DNA of 64,000 nucleotides, taken from positions 62,001 through 126,000 of the forward strand of contig MU400589.1 of NCBI GenBank assembly GCA_022578965.1, in the 5' to 3' direction. The stretch comes from Xylaria sp. FL1777 (taxonomy: Eukaryota > Ascomycota > Sordariomycetes > Xylariales > Xylariaceae). Below are positions 1 through 9,019 of this stretch, one piece after another; position 1 is the first letter of the stretch, and each line of letters begins with the position of its first letter. The translations under genes and the position numbers were made by a program. The notes below the pieces were generated by a model. The model saw only the letters and a list, made by a program, of their open reading frames with translations, was not told the origin of the DNA and made no database searches.

Positions 1-1793
1 GGCCTAAACGTAATCAAGTACCATGGTTCCGGCAGACCGAAAAACCTCGACACAATCCAAGATTCAGACATAGTCCTAACCACCTACAGCACCCTCAGCC
101 ATGAGTTTCAAATCAAGTCAGAGCCTTCCTGCCTCCACCAAATCGGCTGGTACAGAGTTGTCCTCGACGAAGGCAAGCCCCCGCTCCCCCTTTTCACGAG
201 CACGCCTAACAACCCTAGCACACATAATCCGCCGCCCAGCAACAACCTTCTACCACGCCTGCGTTGACCTTCACGCTAATTCGCGGTGGTGTCTCACCGG
301 TACGCCCATCCAAAACACGCTTGCCGACATCGGCGCGCTCTTCGCCTTCATCCGTGCCGAGCCCTTCTCCAAAGCCTCCGTCTTCCGCAAGTGGATCGAG
401 GCCCCCTTCGAGCAGAACGTCGAGGACCCGACCGTTGTCAAGAACCGCCTAGTCATTCTCCTCGAGGCGCTCTGCCTGCGCCGCACAACGGAGATAATTA
501 AGCTGCCTGGGCTAAGGGAACACATCCGCACGCTGGAGTTCTCCCCGGCCGAGCGCGAGCAGTACGAGAAGACGAAGAAGATCCGTATGTGCACGCCCGA
601 GTCATTTTCTTCCCTTTCTAGTAACCCGATGACTCCCAAAATGTCTCGGGAGCATGCATCAGGGGAATAATGTTCATCCAAAAGAGTAATTGCTGATTCC
701 AGCGAGCATAGTGATGCGCATAATCCGCCACCGCGTCGGCGAGGTCGAGAAGAGCTCCAAGTTCGGGCTCTTCCAGGCGAACCTGCAAATGCGCATCCTG
801 TGCAACCACGGCACGTTCCAGAAGCCCTTCTCGTGGCACCGCCGCAGCTACCAGGACGAGCGTGAAGCCATCGTCTGCGCGCTCGGCCAGAACGGCGAGA
901 TCACATGCTCCGGCTGTCAGCAGCCCATGCCAATCCTGGGATCCAGTCGGCTGGGTAACGGCTTCCACGAGCAGTGTGCTCACGTGCTGTGCTCCGAGTG
1001 CATCGAGGAGTCGAGCACGCCGGACACCGGCACACAGACACAGCACTGTCCCGTATGTGTACGGTGGCGTACATATGTGCGAGTTGAGGGTAGCGTGGAT
1101 GTGGCCATGGCAGACGCGCCGGCTAAGAAGGCGATTGACGACGATGATAACTACTATTTCAACGCTGAAGGCCACTCGACGAAGATGCGGGCGTTGATCG
1201 AGGACGTCAATAAGGACCTGTGGACGACGAAGAGGCATGTCCCTCCCCACGAGAAAACGATGCGTGTCTAACGTGAATAGCATCATATTCTCTTGCTGGA
1301 CTAGAACGCTACAACTCCTGTCTAAGCACCTGGATAAAGCTAAGATTCCCTACCTCCGCATCGATGGCGGCTGTCCCCTCGCGCAGCGGCAGGCCAAACT
1401 CGACCAGTTTGCCAAAGAGGACGAGAGGCCAGTGCTCATCATGACGACCGGCACCGGTGCGTTCGGGTATGTTGGCTGCCTTGGTTGCTCCCCTACTCAG
1501 GCGTGTGTTATACTGACAAGCTCCCAGGCTGAACCTGACCTGCGCCAACCGCGTCTTCATCGCCGAGCTGCAGTGGAACCCCGGCGTAGAGAAACAGGCC
1601 ATCGCGCGCGCCATCCGGCTAGGCCAAGACAACGAGGTGCATGTGACGCGCTACCTGATCAAGGACACCGTAGAAGAGGTTTGTTCTACCGTAACGTAAC
1701 CCTCGCCGCCTCACAGTTCGAACTGACCAGACGTAGGAAATGAGATCTCAGCAGCAGTGGAAGAAGCAGCTCGCGGCTATGGGATTCGATTAG
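1..1793 (+). CDS. SNF2-family DNA-dependent ATPase with embedded RING finger (HLTF/Rad5/Rad16-like), 5' end cut off by the window
   Basis: Nuclear chromatin-remodelling or repair ATPase that probably also acts as an E3 ubiquitin ligase. Proposed exons are 1-172, 219-584, 703-1219 (or about 1260), 1281-1466, 1528-1678 and 1737-1793. Visible parts in order: DIVLTTYSTL and the Walker B/DEAH box completed across the first intron, then RWCLTGTPIQN (motif III). A RING-type zinc finger follows, with CSGC, CAHVLCSEC and HCPVC. The C-terminal helicase half has IIFSCWTRT, GAFGLNLTCANRVFI and AIARAIRLGQ (motifs V-VI), and the protein ends KKQLAAMGFD. A RING between the two ATPase halves is the hallmark of the Rad5/Rad16/HLTF group; the Walker A and N-terminus lie left of the window, so the exact subfamily is open. 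The first intron is a 46-nt GC-AG intron (173-218). The join between the RING part and IIFSCWT is not clean (see findings), so a frame lesion is possible. Confidence 0.85.
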
Positions 1794-2868
1794 ATGCCGG
1801 AAGTGATTGATGTTGAAAAGAGATGTTGAAAAGAGAGTCTCCCAATAGGTTTTATGTCGGTCGTCCAGCAAATACAGAGGAGTTCCGAAGTTGAGTAGTG
1901 GGCTTGGATGACAACGTGCAATGACTTACGAAGTGACGAGGAGTCTTAAGGGGCACAAAACAGGTAATGTTAGAGGACAGATTCCCATGATATATGACTT
2001 CACTTTGACTATTTCCCACTATATTCAGTGAGCTTTGCAGACAGGCCAGCCTCGCTGTCAGAATTTAAGTGTGTTTACAAGTATGGAGAAGCATACTCAA
2101 TTTCATAAATAGCGGCTTAATCCGTTGCAACTTGACCTGGCATTCATCCAACTCAAATAGGAGGGCTACGGCCCCTTTCGCGCCCCCTTTCGCAAACGTG
2201 ACAGAACGACATGAGTGTTAATAGCTGTCGACAAAAAAAGTCGAGACGTAGAAGGCGAGATAGAGCTTGGGGTTGGGGTTGGACCTCCGGATCTGGTCGA
2301 CACCAAATCCAGGGTTACTCCTAGATGTGGATGAGAAGATGTACGAGCCTGTTAGTCTCGAGTCATTTTAAACTTCTATGAAGGTAATGGAGGGAAAAGG
2401 GAGTAAGCAGGGGGCGAAATCGACCTTCAGCAATAACGCCGCCAATATTCTACTTTCCTTACACTAAGTGTAAAGTTAGCTTAATCGGATATACGACATA
2501 AGAAGGAGCGCTAATCGAAGGCGAAAAGAGGACGGCCAACAATGAGCACCATGAAAGGTGTCTATGGACCTCTTCACCCCATCATCGCTCAGGAAGAGAA
2601 CCTTATGCAATGATCTCTTTACTTTTATTTCGCTACGTCTTTTTTTCTGTTGCCGTTAGCGCCGTCGTCGCTAGTGAACTATTGTCATCAAATATTGAGG
2701 AATAACGACATACCTTTGCGTGGGTGTATGAGCGGTCCCAAGAGGCAGGGCATGAAAATACCTTTTCACAGCAATTTTAGGCCCGTCCAGGCCTTGCAGC
2801 TTCTTTCCCCCCCCTGCCTGTTATACCCTTATGACTAAACAACGCATTCTTTTATACGCATACGTTAA
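1794..2868. other. Intergenic, no gene seen
   Basis: About 1.1 kb between the helicase stop and the MITE. Only short, unconvincing open frames; no RNA gene or repeat recognised. Confidence 0.6.
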
Positions 2869-2876
2869 TATAAGTA
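2869..2876. repeat. Left 8-bp target-site duplication of the MITE
   Basis: TATAAGTA directly precedes the GGGA end of the inverted-repeat element and is repeated exactly at 3252-3259. Confidence 0.85.
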
Positions 2877-3251
2877 GGGACCTCATTGCTACAGACACAT
2901 GATCCTTACAGCCACATGACGAATAACTTCGCAACCACCTGTCGCACCACAACCTGAAACATATTCTTTGGGTCAGAATTGAGAGGGCTATTCGGAAATG
3001 CCAACGGCTTGTTTGTGGGACCAACGGTCGCAAAGTTATTCATGCTATATCTTTATAAGCCCTAGGAAATCCGTATATTTGCATATATGTGAATATCTCC
3101 GCGACCATTGGTCCCATGAACAAGCCGTTGGTGTTTCTGAATAGCCCTCTCAATTACGGTCCAAAAGATATGTTTCAGGTTGTGGTGCGACTGGTGGTTG
3201 CGAAGTTATTCGTCATGTGGCTGTAAGGATCATGTGTCTGTAGCAATTCCC
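2877..3251. mobile_element. 375-bp foldback MITE with 8-bp target-site duplication
   Basis: The element is nearly a full-length inverted repeat. The left arm from GGGACCTCATTGCTACAG (2877) to about 3040 matches the reverse complement of the right arm (about 3090-3251, ending GCAATTCCC), with a short AT-rich loop of about 50 nt. Differences between arms are scattered substitutions plus one 3-nt indel near the tip. It has no coding capacity, so it would be a non-autonomous element. The exact 8-bp direct repeat on both sides is strong evidence of transposition. An 8-bp duplication is typical of hAT-type elements, but the GGGA terminus is not a diagnostic hAT end, so the superfamily is an inference. 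Confidence 0.88.
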
Positions 3252-3259
3252 TATAAGTA
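3252..3259. repeat. Right 8-bp target-site duplication of the MITE
   Basis: Second exact copy of TATAAGTA, immediately after the CCC end of the element. Confidence 0.85.
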
Positions 3260-3395
3260 AGCTAGCACACTTATGGGTAGTAAATGTTGTGAACCAGCCC
3301 GAACGGCCCTGAAAAGGACTCCCCTGGACAGGCCTAAAAATGCTGTGAATTTATCTGATACAGGCCGTAATAGTAAAGATAGCTTTGCAACACTC

Positions 3396-3426
<31 letters not shown>

Positions 3427-3906
3427 GCAATGATTCTCTAGCTAACAAATAACGGCCTTAATATACATGCAACGTTTTAAGAGATTTTAGTGTTTAAAAT
3501 TTCAAAATTTCTCCTTTTTTTTTTTTCTTTTCTAGTATTTCGATTTCTGTAATAGTTTCCATTGCTTGAATTGTATAAAATAAATAGAGGGTTTATAATT
3601 CGAACCTAAACTATTAGTACTCCATACAAGGGGAAAAAAACAATTTGCCCCAGAATCGAACTGTAAACGCATTATCGACTGGACATAACTGGATAATATA
3701 ACATATAAATTCTGTTATCTTAGGTACTGTTGCGTGAGCATTGATCTTACGCGCTGTCATGGCCTGTTTTTACTCATTCCGTGGATCCTTCGTCATCTCC
3801 ATCATCATGTCCCTCGCGGTATCTCCCTTGATAATACCACCGCTCTATGGTATCTACTAACGCCCTAACACCGTAAAGAAGAAGTGTATACATGAATGGC
3901 TAGGTT
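3260..3906. other. AT-rich spacer with a 29-nt poly-A run
   Basis: A- and T-rich sequence between the MITE and the decayed phosphodiesterase tail. It contains an uninterrupted run of 29 A (3396-3424) and a shorter T run near 3515. No gene is supported. A poly-A run can mark a retrotransposon 3' end, but no LINE- or SINE-like body or flanking duplication was recognised. Confidence 0.5.
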
Positions 3907-4045
3907 CTAGCGGAAAAGCTCTGTGTCATGCTCGAAACAATGAACTCTCCACTCAGTGAGGCCTCCTCTTCGACCCTCCAACTCGCGCTAGCAAAATACC
4001 TCTTAATATATGTTCTGGTGCGATATGCTCCCTTTCATGAGCTTC
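3907..4045 (-). pseudogene. Decayed duplicate of the 3' end of the adjacent cAMP phosphodiesterase gene
   Basis: Read on the minus strand this stretch resembles the last roughly 45 codons of the intact gene just upstream of it (4093-5733). The intact gene ends EEEAQLGCEFVISSAGQSF; here the corresponding stretch reads EEEASLSGEFIVSSMTQSF and then stops. Further upstream the match continues (EKLM versus EKLV, then I-L-x-A), but with an in-frame stop and a frame slip. No splice acceptor or catalytic part precedes it. It looks like the leftover of a tandem partial duplication, in the same orientation as its parent. Confidence 0.7.
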
Positions 4046-4092
4046 TCGGAGCAGCCAAGATACTGCAGAAAAGTCTGCCACAGACTCATAGA

Positions 4093-5733
4093 TTATAAGA
4101 GGAAGCTCTGTCCTGCGCTCGAAATGACAAACTCGCAGCCCAGCTGGGCCTCCTCTTCAGCCTCTTGGAGTTGCGCTAGAATTGTATCTCCCGGTGGATC
4201 TCCGTCCACGAGCTTCTCCTTTACGTGGATTATCACGACCTTGAGCCCTCGGAGGGCGTTCGCAAACTGCGGAGTCTGTGTGGCGTGGGCTCTGTCGGCC
4301 TCAAGGTCATTCAGCGATATCTCCGCGGTGGGTGTCGCAATGTGTGGTGTGTCGAAGCCACTTTGCTCTTGACCTGTCGTGGTAGAACTCGGCCCTTTCT
4401 TAGTAGGCCGCGTGGATTTAGGTGAGACTGGACGATCTTCTCCTCCATGAACTATGCCAGCTCCACCAGCTCCATTACTGACCTCCTCAGCCTCTCGCTT
4501 GCGCTTCTTAGTCGAATCAAGCTTAGGGGGAGCCTGGCGAGCCATCTCAACCGTAGCGGCGAGTGCTTGCATCTCCTGGATAACGTATCGGGGGGTGAGG
4601 TGGCCGAAAAGACGATCGTCAGTCTGGCTGTTGTCGTATGAGCACTCAAGGAAGATAGCAGTCAGATTTCCATTCGCGATACGGGGCGCCGCCTCCTGCC
4701 AAATACCTAGATTGCGAGGAGAGAGAGACATAGAGTCGGGCTCGACATCGCCGAACACTAGGATTTCGCGACCTGTAGCATTGTCACGGATAAAATACGC
4801 GCTTGAATCATACACACAGATAGACTCCTTCTCCTGGCTCGCTGCAGAGTTCCTAAACAAAGACGGGGGGCCAGACGCGGCAGTGCTACCCGGTACAGCT
4901 CTCGGGGATGCTGTAGCAGTGGGGGTATCAAAACTACCGTAGCGGGACGATACTGATGAGCCGCGATGTGGGTGTCTCTCGATGCAATGACCATGGCTGA
5001 CGCTGAAAAGCTTGACACCTAGCCCATCACAAATCTCTAGGTAGCCCTTTCCGTCTCCTTCACCTAGCGCTGGGCTACCGCCCTCAACGAGGCGCATGTA
5101 AGTCACAAGGCCAGCACCATTGTTCTCGTCTGAAAGATTGGGCCAAATGATGTTGTTGAAGATGTGCTGCTTGAAGGCCGAGATAGTAGATGGCAGTCCG
5201 GCTAATCGCTTAGGTCGAGTTCCAGGAAGGCCGGCGGTGTTGATGACAAGGCCACTGATGTGATCAAGATGGGGATGTGTGATGAGATACGTGTCGACTA
5301 GGTGTCTCGTGACGTAGCCACCGTTTGTGGTTGCGGAGGCAGACCAAACCTCCATGCCAGCGAAGGGGCCAGTCCGAAGAGTATATGGGAGTGGAATAGA
5401 GGTGCCAAGACCCGGGGGTTGGGTTTCTTCAAGGATTCTGGTGATAGACGAAAGATGGACACCAGCATCGACAGCAACGATGGAGCCCTTAGCCCACCCT
5501 GCCCTGAGAGAGCGCACGAGCAATGCTGTCACATTGTGTTCCTGGGGCCCTCCTCCCGCACCCTATGCATAGGACTCATGTTAGTATGTAAGCAAGCAGA
5601 CCAAAATGTACAGGTCATGGTGAAACGGATAGGGGTCGGGAAGGGAAGCTGCAGAGGAATTTCCCAAGGGCCGGATGTAAGCATGAGCTTCGAGTTTGCA
5701 ATAAACACGTGGTCTTGTTGGCGCAAGATGCAT
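4093..5733 (-). CDS. PDE1: Low-affinity (class II) cyclic-nucleotide phosphodiesterase
   Basis: Hydrolyses cAMP to AMP and so damps protein kinase A signalling. It belongs to the metallo-beta-lactamase-like class II phosphodiesterases (yeast Pde1 family). Two exons, 5602-5733 and 4093-5562, give 533 residues. Exon 1 is inferred from frame continuity: its end, DLYIL, joins GAGGGPQEHNVTALLVRS in exon 2, which is the conserved N-terminal strand of the family. The metal-binding signature HPHLDHISGLVINTAG lies at about residues 140-155, and more metal/active-site motifs (SHGH, FGDVEPDS, LECSYDNS, HLTPRYV) follow. An inserted low-complexity Lys/Pro/Ser-rich segment separates HLTPRYV from the C-terminal strand LKVVIIHVKE. 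The 39-nt intron is unusually short but has GT, an ACTAAC branch site and AG. The start is the first ATG after an in-frame stop. Confidence 0.88.
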
Positions 5734-8700
5734 GGGCTTTCAAAGCCCTTATAGAGCCAAGTCTTGTCTGCTGCATATGTCCGATTAGGTACGTATGGCC
5801 GCTGCCTTAGGCAACTACCCACGGACAGCAAACATTCTAACCAGTGCGTATCGATAAAGACGGTAGAAGCGCCATAAACGAAATGCCACGTGATATGTCG
5901 GACGGTCTCTTTCTGCTGATCAGCTCGAACGAGATGTTTGGGGTCAAGCTCTGTTTCTTTGTTATGTTGTGTTGATGTTGACCAGCATCCATCCCCACTC
6001 CAGGCACCACACAAGGCCGTGGTAAATCCGGGTACCATGTGCACCGTCAGCTCAAGCATCGGGCAGTAATCACGTCCAGAGTGGTATAGCCCTAGGGTTT
6101 ATTGTAGGTGATTGACTCCCTGTCGTTGATGATCTGGGATGTGACCCCTATCGAGCCTCATTGGTGTTTGGCGCCTAGGAGCAGCGCAAGCGCGTGTATC
6201 CGCGCGGCACCATTGACTGCATCATCTCGGGCCAGACCGCTCGTTCTGCATAAGATCGACATCGCAGAGCTCTATCTACGAGTAGAGACTCGGCACAACT
6301 GTACTCCAATTGTAGCGGGTGGTCCGTCCAATCGTCGTCAAGGCACCAAGCTGGCCTATGGTACGCTGCCGAGCATGCTATAGTTCGGTAACAAAGATGA
6401 GATCTATGTCGATGCTCCATTGGACACATCGGAAACTTCATTATGCAAGAGACCAAGCGGTCGCCATCTCGGTGTGCTGGACCAGGGGTGGGCAGGCCAA
6501 TTGATGTAACTGATCCTCGGTGTGCTGCAGTTGCGCCCGCAGCGCCCAGCCTGTGGGGGTCGCCCCCATGCTACACAACCACCATGACGTGAGGACAAAG
6601 GAATTGTGTACACGAGCGAGTTGGGTTGTTTGTTCATCAATTTGGTACCAGAAAAAAAAAGAAATTCAACTTACAAGGATAATGACCTGAAGTGCAGGTC
6701 CTCTTTCACCCTCACCTCTTCGCGACATTTTTTTCCCTGAGGTAGGGGTCAGTGCCTTCGCCGCTCCTCACTTGGCTTTTGTCCCCCCAATACTGTTCGT
6801 CAATGGCAGCAGAAAATGGAAACCAAGAAGTTAAACAGATGAAATTAAAGAATGCAGATGGATGTCTCAAGTGCTAGACAGGACGGGTGGAGTGCGGTGT
6901 GGTCGGAGCCAAAGAATACCAAGGTTGTCCAGGAGAGATGTGAGTGAGTCTTGGAGTGAGGAGGACGGGGATTGTTGGATAGTGTATGTCTGGGATTATA
7001 ATGTATGGGCGTATGGTGGCTCGTTCTGGCCTCCCTCCAAACCTCTCTACTCGACTCTTGGATACCTCAGGTGCCTGCCCAGACTCGGATTGCCTGCCTG
7101 CCTTGACTTCTTGAGCAAGAGGCAAGAGTCAAGACACAGCCCCTAGGTAAGCCACGTGATATCCCCCAAATATGATTCCTTCCTGGCAGCTAGACCTATC
7201 TACTGCGTACAGATGGGGTACTACGTAGCGTCCAGCAGATGGTGCAGTACATACCAGTACCATCTAGCGTACGTACCTAATGCAGCCTAGCACGGTCTCC
7301 GTCTGTTTGCCCGTCTCATCTCTCCATGCGTTCTTTCCTCTGTTTCGATACCCGTCTGTCAGTTCCAGGGGCTCGTCTGGCAGTGACGGAAGACAGAGGA
7401 CAGATAACGAAGGAGCACAAGGATGAGGAACACCCAGGCTGGGTAGGCGTTGGGGAGTTCGGAAGATACATATGCTGTGCTTGAGGGATCACGGTACACT
7501 CGGTAGTACCTAGACCAGTTACACATGTCCACCAGCTGCATACACATAAGTACACTACATCTCCAACAAGGCGATCCGACAACCTGGGGAAGATCACATT
7601 TAGGGTTAGATTCATCGCAACGCTGTACAGCCTGTGAACATGGGTTTTCGTCAGCTCCATGCATGTACAACGCACCATACCAGCCTAGGTATGTACCTAC
7701 TGTGCTATATCGATACTAAGACAGGTATGTATTGCTCCCACTGTCTAGCAGCCCTAGATAGTAGGTATTGTTGGAGTTGGGTCATCATCTCACAGAAATA
7801 TTTCCCTAGTAGTACGGTACTACTGCATGCGGATCCAAATATAGATCTATCATGGGAATAATTATTCGCTATACTTTAGATCAGGTCCTATGGAGTAGGT
7901 ATCTACAGTACTTAGATCTAGGACACTAACGAGCTCTCTCCCCTGTCGGGAAATTCATCACATCCTCTCGGAGAGCCCGCTGTAGCGCCCCCGCCTGCGG
8001 CATCATGCAGTATGCTGGTGGGGAATTGCTTTTCAAGCGATACGGCGCCGCCGGCCACTGCAGGTACAATGCCTACCTACCACATGATGGCTTTCCTATG
8101 ATACCAACTCTTCCATTCATAAACTCACGAAAACGCCACTATGATATCTGTCACACCACACCAGGGGTAACACACATATCTACATAAATTCAAGTATCTG
8201 ATGTTCCGAACCGTTTGTCTTCACGCACTATTTCAAGTACTATCTACGCAGTCTTCTCATTTAGTTATGCTTCCATTATTCTTCTCTGTCCTTTGTGCAT
8301 ATATTTAGTCTTTTGTTTTTTAGTGTCCATCTTGTTGTTCCTCAGCTGTCGAATACTAGACTCGGCCATCCCGGTTGAAACCTAGACCTTCTAGTTAGGT
8401 AATTATGTATCTGCTATCTTTACCTAGGTTATCGAGGTCGCTAGGCAGCTGGGTCTATTTGAGGATTGACCCGACATCAACACCAACAACTAGTACTGTC
8501 ACGCTTTGGACCCCTGATAGGGCACCTTAGGAGCTGTCAAAGCTACGCCTTACAGCGCCTTTTTTTATACTATACAGACTACTTTACATCATCCTAGAAC
8601 TAGTTATTTTATTTTATTTTTATTTTTTTTTCATTCAAGGATTATTACTAGGGTATTTTTTCTGTCCCTCATTATTCACCACTGTGGTGGTGATGGTTGC

Positions 8701-9019
8701 TCATTCATCTGAGGTCTTGCTAACTCTATACAAATGAAAATGCGTAACGAAGGAAAACTTTTAAATCAAACAAACTTACTCATTTTCAAATATCAACGTG
8801 AAGATTTGACTATTCACCCATAGTGCTCCCAAGGTCGTGGGGTGACGTATACGGGAGCAATTTAAACATGGAAAGAACGCCTTTCAACCCCCTTGGTTAG
8901 CCATTCGCGTCGTAACTCATGATATATATACTTGAATGGTACCGTAACTAGTTACAGTTTTCTACTGATGAAAAACTAACAACTCACCTTTTCAGATTTC
9001 AATTTCTTTGTTGAGGTTT
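5734..9019. other. 3.3-kb intergenic region, no convincing gene
   Basis: The spacer contains only short open frames without recognisable motifs. It has a short A run near 6651 and scattered TAGGTA/TACCTA motifs between about 7200 and 8470, densest around 7680-7770 and 7850-7920. It presumably holds the promoter of the phosphodiesterase gene and the 3' flank of the next gene. Confidence 0.5.

Noticed and set aside
3396..3424. 29-nt poly-A run as a retrotransposon tail
   Set aside because: No reverse-transcriptase relic, promoter box or flanking duplication was recognised.
3640..3720. tRNA-like T-arm (reverse strand GTTCGATTC) in the AT-rich spacer
   Set aside because: I could not fold a matching acceptor, D or anticodon arm; a covariance-model scan would decide.
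5529..6059. 176-codon minus-strand frame overlapping the phosphodiesterase start
   Set aside because: Runs through the proposed 39-nt intron in another frame and has no motif; the conserved GAGGGP start supports the spliced model instead.
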